A stretch of DNA of 64,000 bases. It comes from an uncultured Lentisphaerota bacterium. Lineage in GTDB: Bacteria; Verrucomicrobiota; Kiritimatiellia; CAIQIC01. Shown piece by piece: positions 26,234-34,737 of the stretch; the first letter of the stretch is position 1, and the number at the start of each line of letters is the position of its first letter. The notes beneath the pieces are model-generated. The model did not search any database, had not been told where the DNA came from, and was given only the letters and a program-made list of their open reading frames with translations. The DNA lies in contig CAIWHP010000173.1 in assembly GCA_903912445.1 (NCBI GenBank), positions 1 through 64,000 on the forward strand, written 5' to 3'. The translations under genes were made by a program, and so were the position numbers.

Positions 26234-27620
26234 AACCTTCCTGCGGTGGAGCGGTGGGGCGGCGGCGCTGGCGGCGCTGGCGGCGCTGGGCGCATCCGCC
26301 GAAAAACCACCCCCTCCCCCCGCCTCGCCCATCGTCACCGTGCAAGCGCACCGCTTTGTTGGCGGCAGCGAGCGCGAGGACAGCATGTGGAGCGCGCTCT
26401 ACGGCGCCAAGAGCGGCAAGCTCTATATCGGGCTCTGTACGCACGCCGAGGCGGCGCACTTCTACGAGTTCGACCCGGCGACGCAGAAGATGCACCACAT
26501 CGCCGACCTGACGGAGTTCAAGGGCGAGCGCGGCCAGGGCGTGCGCACGACCGGGAAAATCCACGTCCGCATGAGCGAGGACGAGGAGGGGCGCATCTAC
26601 TTCGGCGACTTCTGCGAAGACTCCGGGCCCGAGTGCGTGGACCCGGCGAGCTACCGCGGGCCGCACTGGCTCCGCTATGACCCGAAACAGCAGAAGCTGG
26701 AAATCCTGGGCCAGATCAACCGCCAGTGGGGCCTGCTGGGTTTTGTGCGGGAGCCGAAATACCAGCGGCTCTACGGGCTGGGGGAGGATGGGCATCTCTA
26801 CTGTTTCGATGAGCGCAAGAAGACGACGACCGACCTTGGTCGCGTGGATGACTGGGACATCTGCCGTACGATCCTTGCCGATGATGAGGGCAACGTCTAT
26901 GGTTCCTTCCCGATCGGCCGTATCTGGAAGTATGACCCGAAACAGGACCGCATCTTTGATCTGCGTGCGACGCGCCTGCCGCTCGACCCGCGGGCCACAC
27001 CGCGCACGATGTCCAATCCGCTGATTGACCGGAAGGTCTACTGGCGCGTCATCGAATGGGATCCGGTGGATCGCGCGGCCTATGGCATCGTGGTCGGCGA
27101 TTCGATGCTTTTCAAATTCGATCCCTACAAGGGGCCGGAGGGCCAGATTACCCCGCTGGTGCGGCTGTGCGCGGAGCGCTATCTCCACGCCGACCCGGGG
27201 CTGATCCCGGTCTCGACCCTCGCGCTGACCATCTCGCGCGAGCACCGCATCTACTACGCGCCGGTGATCTCGGTGGCGTTCGACTACTCGGGCGTGTCGT
27301 GGGACGTGGCCGACGAGCGCAAATTCACCGCGCGGCTCACCGGCGAGAAGGTGCCGCCGGAATCGGCGCTGATCGCCTATGACATCGCCACGGGCAAGCG
27401 GCGCGAGCTGGGCATCATGCGCACGCCGGACGGCCGGCGCGTGTTCGGCCTCGGCGGCGCCTGCACGGGGCAGAAGGACGGGAAGATCTACTTCGTCGGC
27501 GCGATCGAGGAACGCGACGAAAAGCGCGCAGCCAACAAAATTGACAGCCGCTGGTCCTACAGCATGGGGCTGGTCAGCTACACACCCGTTGCGAACGAGA
27601 TGGAGGAGAAGGCCAAGTGA
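26220..27620 (+). CDS. Secreted beta-propeller protein A
   Basis: A 466-aa protein with a signal region (MQTCRTFLRWSGGAAALAALAALG) followed by a proline-rich linker. Repeated blades such as GKLYIGLC, EGRIYFGDF, LYGLGEDGHLYCF and GNVYGSFPIGRIWKYDP suggest a WD/SMP-30-like propeller. I see no haem or known catalytic motif. Oligogalacturonate lyases (PL22) are propellers found with GH28 enzymes, but I cannot show the PL22 active site here. AAAAGGAG precedes the ATG, which overlaps the IclR gene. The next gene overlaps the stop, so expression is coupled. Confidence 0.7.
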   Translation: MQTCRTFLRWSGGAAALAALAALGASAEKPPPPPASPIVTVQAHRFVGGSEREDSMWSALYGAKSGKLYIGLCTHAEAAHFYEFDPATQKMHHIADLTEFKGERGQGVRTTGKIHVRMSEDEEGRIYFGDFCEDSGPECVDPASYRGPHWLRYDPKQQKLEILGQINRQWGLLGFVREPKYQRLYGLGEDGHLYCFDERKKTTTDLGRVDDWDICRTILADDEGNVYGSFPIGRIWKYDPKQDRIFDLRATRLPLDPRATPRTMSNPLIDRKVYWRVIEWDPVDRAAYGIVVGDSMLFKFDPYKGPEGQITPLVRLCAERYLHADPGLIPVSTLALTISREHRIYYAPVISVAFDYSGVSWDVADERKFTARLTGEKVPPESALIAYDIATGKRRELGIMRTPDGRRVFGLGGACTGQKDGKIYFVGAIEERDEKRAANKIDSRWSYSMGLVSYTPVANEMEEKAK

Positions 27621-28930
27621 ACATTCTACGCTATATGGTTTTCGCCGCGTTATTGGCTGCCCCGGCTCCGGCCCTGGCTCAGAAGTGGATCAACCCGCAG
27701 TTCGATGCCCACCGGCTCGATTTCCGCACGCTCGGCTATCCCGATGTCACGGAGATCGAGGCGGACAACAGCCCGATCACGGCGCTGCTCGCCGGCGCCA
27801 ACGGCCGCGTCTATGGCGCCACGAGCGGCAAGACGGCGTCGTTCCTGTTCCTCTACGACCGCGCCATCAACAAGGTCCGCCCGCTCGGGCGGGTGGGCGA
27901 TGCCCGCGGCGTGCATCACGCGCTGGTCCAGGACCGCGACGGCACGCTGCTGCTCGGCGGCGGGCTGAACATGCTCGCGCCCGTCCCGCTGACGCAAAAG
28001 TTCCCGGGCGGTTTCCGCGCCACCGAGATCCAGCTGTGGAAGGATGTGCTCGCGCCCTATCAGGGTTACGCCGGCGGGCACCTGTACCGCTATGACCCGG
28101 CCAAGGGCGACGATGAAACGCGGCTGCCGACCGAGCCGTGTCCGGTCGAGGACCTGGGCGTGCCCGTGCCCGGCGACTCGATCTATGCCCTGGCCTTGGA
28201 TGCCAAGGCGCGGCGGCTCTACGGCATCAGCTACCCGCATGCGCGGTTCTTCGTGTGGGATCTGGAAAAGAACAAAGCCAGCGACATCGGCCCGGTGGTG
28301 GAAACGCAGGTCTACTCCGGTCCCGAGCGGACGTGGCGCAGCATCCCGCGCGCCCTCCATGTGGCGCCGGACGGCCGCGTCTATACCTCCGGCGACGATG
28401 GACGCGTGATCTACTTTGACCCGGCCCAGAATAAGCTGGTGCGCACGAGCATGCAGCTCCCCGGCGAATATTGGGAGGCGTGGAATTATCACGGCTATCC
28501 GGTGCTCGAACAATGGGTCGCCGACGCCAAAGGCAACCTCTTCGGCACGACCAGCGATGGCTACCTGTTTCAAATGCACGCCGACCGTGAGCAGCTGGTC
28601 AACCTCGGCAAGCCGCGCATCCAGCGGCGGGTGCGGGCGGCGACGCTGGGCGCCGACGAGCGGCTCTATATGATCTGCGGCGAATTCGAAGATGTCTGCA
28701 AGCTGATCAGCTACGACACGGCCGGGCGCGAAGGGTTCCGCGACTGGGGCACGCTGACGGTGGACCGCAGCCCCTATTACGCCAAGCGCGCCTATCAATT
28801 CGATGCCATGGTCACCGGCATTGACGGCACGCTCTTCATGGGCGAAAGCGACCGCCGTGCCTGTCTCTACCTGTTCATCCCGGGCGGCAAAGGCTTCGAG
28901 GGCGGCTTCAACCCGGCGAATCCGCGATGA
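27617..28930 (+). CDS. Secreted beta-propeller protein B
   Basis: A 437-aa exported protein (MNILRYMVFAALLAAPAPALA) starting at a GTG that overlaps the previous stop (GTGA). It has the same blade style as protein A (NGRVYGATSG, ARRLYGISYPHARFFVWDLE, GRVYTSGDDGRVIYFDP, GNLFGTTSDGYLFQM), so the two are probably distant paralogues. The protein has few cysteines and no obvious catalytic site. It is followed by a GH28-like gene with another four-base overlap. A role in binding or cleaving oligouronides outside the cytoplasm is inferred from the operon. Confidence 0.7.
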   Translation: MNILRYMVFAALLAAPAPALAQKWINPQFDAHRLDFRTLGYPDVTEIEADNSPITALLAGANGRVYGATSGKTASFLFLYDRAINKVRPLGRVGDARGVHHALVQDRDGTLLLGGGLNMLAPVPLTQKFPGGFRATEIQLWKDVLAPYQGYAGGHLYRYDPAKGDDETRLPTEPCPVEDLGVPVPGDSIYALALDAKARRLYGISYPHARFFVWDLEKNKASDIGPVVETQVYSGPERTWRSIPRALHVAPDGRVYTSGDDGRVIYFDPAQNKLVRTSMQLPGEYWEAWNYHGYPVLEQWVADAKGNLFGTTSDGYLFQMHADREQLVNLGKPRIQRRVRAATLGADERLYMICGEFEDVCKLISYDTAGREGFRDWGTLTVDRSPYYAKRAYQFDAMVTGIDGTLFMGESDRRACLYLFIPGGKGFEGGFNPANPR

Positions 28931-30465
28931 AGACAGCTCTCTTGGGGGCGCTGCTGGCCACGGGCGTGGCCTGCGGCGCCGGCCCTTGGAATCCGTGTGA
29001 CTTCGGTGCCAAGGCCGACGGCCGGACGCTCGACACCAAGGCCATCCAGTCCGCGATCGATGCCTGCGCGGCGGCCGGCGGCGGCACGGTGCAGCTCACC
29101 AACGGCGTCTTCCTCTCCGGCACGCTCCGGCTCCGCAGCCACGTCACGCTCTGCGTCGCCACCGGCACGACGCTGCGCGGCAGCGCGGATATCAAGGACT
29201 ACGAGAGCATCACGCCGCAGATCGACTACCTCTACCGCGCGCGCTTCACCAAGAGCCTGCTCTTCGCCGAGCGGCAGGAGGACATCGCGCTCACCGGCGG
29301 CGGCACGATCGACGGGCAGGGCAAGCTCTTCCCGGCGCGGAAGGGCGACGACGGTGGCCGCCCGTATCTGATCCGCTTCAGCGAGTGCCGTCAGGTGCGC
29401 GTTAGCGGGTTGACGATGCTCGACTCGGCCCGCTGGCTCTCGCACTACCTCGCCTGCGAGGACGTCACCATCGAGGGCGTCACCATCCGGAGCCGCATCC
29501 GCGAAAACCGCGACGGCATGGATATCGACAGCTGCAACGGCGTGCGGATCGCCAATTGCTACATCTACACCGGCGACGACTCCATTGTGCTGAAGTCCAC
29601 CACCGGCCAGCCCTGCCGGAACGTGACGGTCACCAACTGTACGCTGTCGAGCACCGCCTCGGCGCTCAAGCTCGGCACCGAGTCGCAAGGCGGCTTTGCG
29701 GACGTCACGTTCAACAACTGCACCGTGTATGACACGCGTGACGGCGTCTGCATCGAGGAAGTGGATGGCGGCACGTGCGAGCGTATCAGCGTTTCCCACA
29801 TCACCATGCGCAACGTCACGGTGCCGATCTTCATTCGTCTCGGCAACCGCGCCACCCCGATCCCCGGCCAGCCTAAACCGGGCATGGGCCGGATGCGCGA
29901 CATCACCATCACGGATGTCCAGGCCACCGAAGCGGGCAACACGGGCTGTTCCATCACCGGGCTGCCCGGTCATCCGGTGGAGAAGGTGACGCTGAAAAAC
30001 ATCCGCATCAGCATTGCCGGCGGCGGCAAGGCGCACGATGCCGCGCGGGTCGTGCCGGAGATGGAGAGGTCTTATCCCAAGGGCGAGATGTTCGGCACGT
30101 TGCCCGCCTACGGCTTCTATTGCCGCCACGTCAGCGGCCTGCAGCTGCACAACCTAGAGCTCGCGTTTGCCAAGGACGATGCGCGGCCCGCGCTGATCGC
30201 CGACGACGTCAGCGACCTCGACCTGTTCGCGCTGCGGGCGCAGGGCGCGCCGGCCGCCGGCGAGCTGCTGCGGCTGATCAACGTCCGCGGTGCGCTGCTG
30301 CACGGCTGCCGGCTGTCCGCCGCGGTCGCGGCCTTCGCCCACATCGCCGGCGCCGGGTCCGCGCAGATCAAGCTCAGCGGCAACGACCTGGGCAGTGCCA
30401 AACAAGCCGTGGTCAAAGCCGACGATGTCCCTGCCGGCGCCGTCAGCGTTGAAGCGGCGAAGTGA
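28927..30465 (+). CDS. GH28-like beta-helix protein with altered active site
   Basis: A 512-aa exported protein (MKTALLGALLATGVACG) with the GH28 beta-helix pattern. It opens with CDFGAKADGRTLDTKAIQSA and has NRDGMDIDS near residue 194 and TGDDSIVLKS near 214. The His-Gly motif that should follow is replaced by ALKLGTESQGG, and the RIK motif by VCIEEVDGG. It may be an enzyme of a divergent GH28 subfamily with other specificity, or catalytically weak. Compare the intact GH28 at 20.3-21.9 kb. It is the last gene of the IclR operon, overlapping the propeller gene (ATGA). Confidence 0.75.
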   Translation: MKTALLGALLATGVACGAGPWNPCDFGAKADGRTLDTKAIQSAIDACAAAGGGTVQLTNGVFLSGTLRLRSHVTLCVATGTTLRGSADIKDYESITPQIDYLYRARFTKSLLFAERQEDIALTGGGTIDGQGKLFPARKGDDGGRPYLIRFSECRQVRVSGLTMLDSARWLSHYLACEDVTIEGVTIRSRIRENRDGMDIDSCNGVRIANCYIYTGDDSIVLKSTTGQPCRNVTVTNCTLSSTASALKLGTESQGGFADVTFNNCTVYDTRDGVCIEEVDGGTCERISVSHITMRNVTVPIFIRLGNRATPIPGQPKPGMGRMRDITITDVQATEAGNTGCSITGLPGHPVEKVTLKNIRISIAGGGKAHDAARVVPEMERSYPKGEMFGTLPAYGFYCRHVSGLQLHNLELAFAKDDARPALIADDVSDLDLFALRAQGAPAAGELLRLINVRGALLHGCRLSAAVAAFAHIAGAGSAQIKLSGNDLGSAKQAVVKADDVPAGAVSVEAAK

Positions 30466-30534
30466 GCGGCGCGCCGGCGCGCGGCAGCCGATCTGGCCCC
30501 ACCAACAAGGCTCTTCACGGGCTGCGCCGCGAGG

Positions 30535-30558
30535 CCGCATTTTGACAAACGCGGCTAC
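30535..30558 (-). repeat. Single REP-like hairpin
   Basis: On the minus strand, GTAG then CCGCGTTT-GTCA-AAATGCGG. It is the same unit as in the long repeats at 12.6 and 16.8 kb and lies between the convergent GH28-like and LysM genes, where it may help termination. Confidence 0.75.
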
Positions 30559-30605
30559 AAGGGGTGCGGGCGATTGCGCCTTGTGTTGCGTTCCCCGTGA
30601 CAGCC

Positions 30606-31322
30606 TCAGGGGATGATCAGCGTCTGCCCGGCCTTGATGCTCTGGGGCGAGGCGAGCGTGTCGCGGTTGGCCTCGAAGATCTTCTTCGCCTTGGTCTTGT
30701 CCTTGTATTCCTTGTGCGCGATGCCGGCAAGGGTGTCGCCGGACTGCACGATGTAGGTGCGCACGGCGGGCTGCGCGGCCACCGGCTGCGGCAGGGCGAG
30801 CACCGGCGGCAGGTTGGTGGACACCGCCGGGGCGTTGACCTCGGGCGGGACCGTGCCGGGCGGCGCATACTTCCGCAGCTGCCCGCGCAGGCTGGCGTTC
30901 TCCCGCTTGAGCAGCGCAATTTCCTCGATCGCGCCCGGCGGCAGGTTGGGCAACGAGGCCGCATAGCAGACCTTGGCCACGCGCAGCATGTCCTCGACGA
31001 GCTTGTTCTTCTGGGCGCTGGGCCGCAGCTCGAGATAGCGCTGATAGTGGTAGACCGCGCGGAGGTAATCCTCCTTCTTCTCGTAGAGCATGCCGACTTC
31101 GAGGTGCGCGGCGGCGAGCCGCGGCTTGTGGTCGAGCGTCTCGCTGTAGAGCGCGATGGCGCCGGGCAGGTCCTGCGCGTTCTTGGCGGCGCGGGCGCGC
31201 TGCAGCGTCGGGTCGCGCTCGTCGCGGCTGTCCTGCCACGAACCGCGCTCGTTGCAGCCGGTGGCCAACAGCAGCAGCGCACCGCAGCCCGTGCGCACGA
31301 CAAAATGGATAACTGGTTTCAT
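30606..31322 (-). CDS. TPR-LysM lipoprotein
   Basis: A 238-aa protein with a lipoprotein signal ending in LLLLATGC (lipobox, Cys near residue 22). A TPR-like helical segment (RAKNAQDLPGAIALYSETLDHKPRLA, MLYEKKEDYLRAVYHYQRYLELRP) is followed by a coiled stretch (EEIALLKRENASLRGQL), a Pro-rich linker, and a C-terminal LysM domain (YIVQSGDTLAGIAHKEY to AGQTLIIP) that should bind peptidoglycan. It is probably anchored to the outer membrane and facing the wall. It diverges from the Mla operon at 31432, a plausible link through envelope maintenance. Confidence 0.85.
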   Translation of the reverse strand: MKPVIHFVVRTGCGALLLLATGCNERGSWQDSRDERDPTLQRARAAKNAQDLPGAIALYSETLDHKPRLAAAHLEVGMLYEKKEDYLRAVYHYQRYLELRPSAQKNKLVEDMLRVAKVCYAASLPNLPPGAIEEIALLKRENASLRGQLRKYAPPGTVPPEVNAPAVSTNLPPVLALPQPVAAQPAVRTYIVQSGDTLAGIAHKEYKDKTKAKKIFEANRDTLASPQSIKAGQTLIIP

Positions 31323-31431
31323 GGGGCTTCTGTTAGCACCCAAACGCCGCAGCGTCAACCGCACGCTTAGGGAAATGGACTCCGCCGCCAGGGCGCGTTA
31401 TACTCACGGCGTCGCGGAGATCGCGGCAAAC

Positions 31432-32220
31432 ATGAGTATTTTCGGCAACATCGGCACCGGCTGGGTCGACAAAGGCCGCACGTGGAGACTTTATTTCGCC
31501 ATGCTGTGGAGCGTGGCGCGCGTCGCCGTCCAGCCGCGCTACTGGCCGCGCACGACGCGCGATGTCTTCGCGCGCCAGCTCCTGTTCACCGGCGTCGAGG
31601 CGTGGAAGTTCATCGCGCTGATCGCCTGCATGGTCGGGCTGGCCATCGTCGTGCAATCCCAGGTCTGGCTGACCAAGCTCGGGCAGACGGCGCATCTCGG
31701 CCCCATCCTGGTGATGGTGGTCGTGCGCGAGCTGGGGCCGCTGCTGGTCAACTTCATCATCATCGGGCGCAGCGGCACGGCGATGGCAATCGAGATGGGG
31801 AACATGCAGATCTCCGGCGAAGTACGCGCGCTCGACGCGCAGGGGTTGGATCCGTTCACCTACCTCGTCCTGCCGCGCGTCGCCGGCGCGGCGGTCTCGA
31901 TCTTCTGCCTGACGATCATCTTCATCGTGGTCGCCTTCTTCAGCGGCTACCTGTTCGGCGTGCTCACCGGCGCGCAGACGGGCCATCCGATGCGCTTCGT
32001 GAACAGCATCTTCGGGGCCTTGCAGCAGGCGGACGTGCTGAATGTGCTCGTCAAGACGCTGGTCTGCGGCGCGATGACCGGTGTCATCTGCTGTGCCGAG
32101 GGCCTGAGCGTCACCACCGCCAGCACCGAGGTGCCGCAGGCCGCGACGCGGGCCGTGGTCCGCTCCACGGCCACCCTGTTCATCATCTCGGCGCTCGTCT
32201 CCCTCGTCACCTATTTCTGA
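31432..32220 (+). CDS. mlaE: MlaE-family phospholipid ABC permease
   Basis: A 262-aa integral membrane protein with the MlaE/permease (PF02405) pattern: a first span KFIALIACMVGLAIVVQSQVW, the conserved VVRELGPLLVNFIIIGRSGTAMAIEMG block (near residues 98-124), and GEVRALDAQGLDPFTYLVLPR. It is the membrane core of an Mla-type lipid transporter between inner and outer membranes. A TATACT sequence about 35 bp upstream is a candidate -10 box. It is first in a run of four close or overlapping genes (permease, ATPase-like, MCE, lipoprotein). Confidence 0.9.
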   Translation: MSIFGNIGTGWVDKGRTWRLYFAMLWSVARVAVQPRYWPRTTRDVFARQLLFTGVEAWKFIALIACMVGLAIVVQSQVWLTKLGQTAHLGPILVMVVVRELGPLLVNFIIIGRSGTAMAIEMGNMQISGEVRALDAQGLDPFTYLVLPRVAGAAVSIFCLTIIFIVVAFFSGYLFGVLTGAQTGHPMRFVNSIFGALQQADVLNVLVKTLVCGAMTGVICCAEGLSVTTASTEVPQAATRAVVRSTATLFIISALVSLVTYF

Positions 32221-32222
32221 CC

Positions 32223-32915
32223 ATGGACACCGTTTCCATCCTGCGCTTTGAGGACGTCAGCCTGGCAGCCCAGCCGCCCTACGCGCTGGACCTGGCGGAA
32301 GTCTCGCTGGAACTGAACGCGGGCGAACTGGGGCTCGTGCTCACCGGGCCAGCTACGGAGGGCCTGCCCCTCGCCGACCTGGCCTCCGGGCTCGTCGCGC
32401 CGGACACCGGCCTCGTGCGTTTCCAGGACGAGGACTGGCAGGACCGTCACCCCGACACGGCCACGGCCGCCCGCGGCAACATCGGCCGGATTTTCGAAAA
32501 ACGCGGGTGGATCAGCAACCTCGATGTGGACGAGAACATCACGCTGGCGCAGCGCCACCACACCACGCGGCCGGCGGCGGAGCTCGAGGCCGAGGCGCTC
32601 GCGCTGGCCAAACAGTTTGGCTTCGACGACCTGCCGCGCGTGCGGCCCGCGCTGCTGCGGACGGGCGAATTGCGGCGCGCGGCGTGGATCCGCGCCCTGC
32701 TCGGCACGCCGTTGCTGGTGCTGCTGGAGCACCCGCTGCGCGATCTGCCGGCGCATGCCGCCGCGCCGCTGGTGGCGGCGGTGCAGTCCGCCGCCGCGCG
32801 CGGCGCGGCGGTGCTGTGGATCGCGGAGAGTTTCCAGGGGTTGGAAACCTTCCGGCCGGTTTTTTCCAAGGTTTGGACACTGGAAGGCGCGCGGCTGAAC
32901 GCCGCCAAGGAGTGA
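32223..32915 (+). CDS. Degenerate ABC ATPase-like subunit of the Mla operon
   Basis: A 230-aa protein in the position of MlaF and with the outline of an ABC domain (ILRFEDVSL at the start, ASGLVAPDTGLVRFQDEDW after the P-loop site). The Walker A site reads LTGPATEGLPLAD with no GKS/T lysine. The signature region is LLRTGELRRAA instead of LSGGQ. Walker B is LLVLLEHPL without the DE pair. The protein should therefore not hydrolyse ATP in the usual way. Two CCAAG palindromes lie inside the last 30 codons (SFQGLETF, FSKVWTLEG). It overlaps no neighbour but sits two bp after the permease stop and two bp before the MCE gene. Confidence 0.75.
   Translation: MDTVSILRFEDVSLAAQPPYALDLAEVSLELNAGELGLVLTGPATEGLPLADLASGLVAPDTGLVRFQDEDWQDRHPDTATAARGNIGRIFEKRGWISNLDVDENITLAQRHHTTRPAAELEAEALALAKQFGFDDLPRVRPALLRTGELRRAAWIRALLGTPLLVLLEHPLRDLPAHAAAPLVAAVQSAAARGAAVLWIAESFQGLETFRPVFSKVWTLEGARLNAAKE
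32831..32881. repeat. Pair of TTTTCCAAGS palindromes inside a coding region
   Basis: TTTCCAGGGGTTGGAAAC and TTTTTTCCAAGGTTTGGACAC, centred near 32840 and 32872. Both are translated in frame near the C-terminus of the ATPase-like protein. Confidence 0.85.
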
Positions 32916-32917
32916 GT

Positions 32918-33805
32918 ATGAGCAAGCCCTTCAAATTCCGCTATGTGAACGAAATCACCGGCGCGTTCGTCCTGCTGGTCGTGGCGCTGCTGGTCGCAGG
33001 CGTGATCGTCGCCGGCCACGCGCAGGGCTGGTTCCGGCCGGAGTACCGCCTGACGCTGCTCTTCCCGCCGGAAGGCTCGCTCGGCGTGCAGGACGGCACA
33101 CGCATCGTCTGCCTCGGCACGACCATCGGGACGGTCGAGCGGATGATCGTCGCCGACGACGGCGCGATGCAGGGCCGCGCCAAGATCAAGGGCGAGTTCT
33201 TCCGCTTCCTGCGCAGCGATTCGCAGGCGCTGGTCAAGAAGGCGTTCGGCATCGCCGGCGAGACGTTCGTCGAGATCAGCAAGGGAACCGCGGTGCCGCT
33301 GCCGAAGGAAGGCGCCGAGCTGGCCTGCCAGAACGACACCGAGATGCTCAAGCAGATCCAGGAGAGCCTGGCCAAAATCCAGAAGACGATCGACGAGTAC
33401 CGCCAGCTCGCCGCCGACCTGCGCAGCACCAACGGCCCGCTGATGCAGTTCATCGGCCATCTCAACGAGATCACCGCCGGCATCCAGAACGGCGAAGGGC
33501 CCGTCGGCAAAATACTGCGCGACCCGCAGATGGCGCAGCAGCTCGCCGAGGTGCTCGCGCAGGTCCAGCGGATCATCGCCGATGTGAAGCAGACCACCGC
33601 GCAGCTGCCTGGCATCGCCAAGACCGCCGGCGGCGAGGTGCGCGATGCGTCGGGCATGGTGCTGCAGACTCAGTCGGCGATCCGCGAGGCTGAGAAACTG
33701 ATCGAGGGCCTGCAGAAACACTGGCTGATCCGCGACTATGTGGACCGGGTCACCGCGCCCGAGCGCGTCCCGCCCCAGGCCGTGCCGAACGGAGGCGCCA
33801 AATGA
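32918..33805 (+). CDS. mlaD: MlaD/MCE-domain lipid-transfer protein
   Basis: A 295-aa protein with an N-terminal anchor (ITGAFVLLVVALLVAGVIVAGHA) and an MCE domain (residues about 40-120: YRLTLLFPPEGSLGVQDGTRIVCLGTTIGTV, FGIAGETFVEISKG). A long alpha-helical C-terminal region rich in Gln and Ile (QESLAKIQKTIDEYRQLAADL, AEVLAQVQRIIADVKQTTAQL) probably forms the periplasmic channel or coiled coil. In Mla systems this protein binds lipid beside the permease. The start follows AAGGAGTGAGT. Its stop overlaps the lipoprotein start (ATGA). Confidence 0.88.
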   Translation: MSKPFKFRYVNEITGAFVLLVVALLVAGVIVAGHAQGWFRPEYRLTLLFPPEGSLGVQDGTRIVCLGTTIGTVERMIVADDGAMQGRAKIKGEFFRFLRSDSQALVKKAFGIAGETFVEISKGTAVPLPKEGAELACQNDTEMLKQIQESLAKIQKTIDEYRQLAADLRSTNGPLMQFIGHLNEITAGIQNGEGPVGKILRDPQMAQQLAEVLAQVQRIIADVKQTTAQLPGIAKTAGGEVRDASGMVLQTQSAIREAEKLIEGLQKHWLIRDYVDRVTAPERVPPQAVPNGGAK

Positions 33806-34737
33806 ATTTCCGACTGAAGATTGCCGATTGCCGCTTTGCGGTGGCGGCACTTTGCTTGCTTGCCGGCTGTTCGACGCCGCTGAAGGTGGCGAAGCCGATC
33901 GACCCGGACATCGGCGTCATCTCCGTCGCGGCGAACAAGGCGTTCGCGCGCGGGCAGGTCGAGGCCGCGGCGCGGCAGTTCGCCCGCGCGCTTGACCACG
34001 CGCGCGCCGCCGACTCCGCCGCCGACATCAGCGACCAGGCCTACAACCTCGCCGCCTGCTTCCTCCTGCAGGACCAGCCCGCCCTGGCGCGCCGGCTGCT
34101 CGCCGAGGCCAAGACCGAGGCGGCGCGGGGCCACCGCGACGCGACCGACGCGCTGCTGCTCGATGCCAAGGCCGCGCGCCGGCTCGGCCAGCCCGCCGAG
34201 GCCGTCGCGTTCGCCGACCAGGTCGCCGGCGGCGGCGGCAAGACGGCGGCGAAACTGCAGGCGCTGATCATCAAAGCCCACGTGCAAAACGACGCCGGCA
34301 AATTGCAACCCGCCGACCTGAGCGCCATCCGCCTGCTGGCGCGCGAGGTGCGCGATGCGGCGCTCGACGCCGAGGTGGATAACCTCATTGGCAGCGCCGC
34401 GCAGCGCGAGCGCAGCTTCGGCGCCGCCGCCGCGGCGTTCGACAACGAGGCCGCCGGCTGGCAACGGACCGGCCACTTCCGCGAGATGGCGCTGGCGCTG
34501 GCACGCTCTGGCGCCGCCTGGCAGGCCGATGGACGCAGCCTGGAGGCCGCCGACCGGCTCTACCGGGCCGCGCGCAGCCTCTTCGCACAGGGCGATGCCG
34601 TCGGCGCGCTGCGCCAGATCGAGCCGGCGCTGACCGCCGCCAAAGCGGCCACCCAGGATGGGCTCGCCACGCACATCGTGGCGCTGTTCGAGGAGATCAA
34701 GCAGGCCGTGGCCCACGGCGCGGAGCCCGCCAAGTGA
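33802..34737 (+). CDS. TPR-like lipoprotein of the Mla operon
   Basis: A 311-aa protein with a lipobox at LCLLAGCS (Cys near residue 23), followed by helical TPR-like repeats (ANKAFARGQVEAAARQFARALDHA, DQPALARRLLAEAKTEAARG, AQRERSFGAAAAAFDNEAAGW). It has no enzymatic motif. It overlaps the MCE gene by four bases, so it is coexpressed with the transporter and may be its outer-membrane partner or assembly factor. It replaces the MlaC/MlaA genes seen in proteobacteria, which are absent here. Confidence 0.75.
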   Translation: MNFRLKIADCRFAVAALCLLAGCSTPLKVAKPIDPDIGVISVAANKAFARGQVEAAARQFARALDHARAADSAADISDQAYNLAACFLLQDQPALARRLLAEAKTEAARGHRDATDALLLDAKAARRLGQPAEAVAFADQVAGGGGKTAAKLQALIIKAHVQNDAGKLQPADLSAIRLLAREVRDAALDAEVDNLIGSAAQRERSFGAAAAAFDNEAAGWQRTGHFREMALALARSGAAWQADGRSLEAADRLYRAARSLFAQGDAVGALRQIEPALTAAKAATQDGLATHIVALFEEIKQAVAHGAEPAK

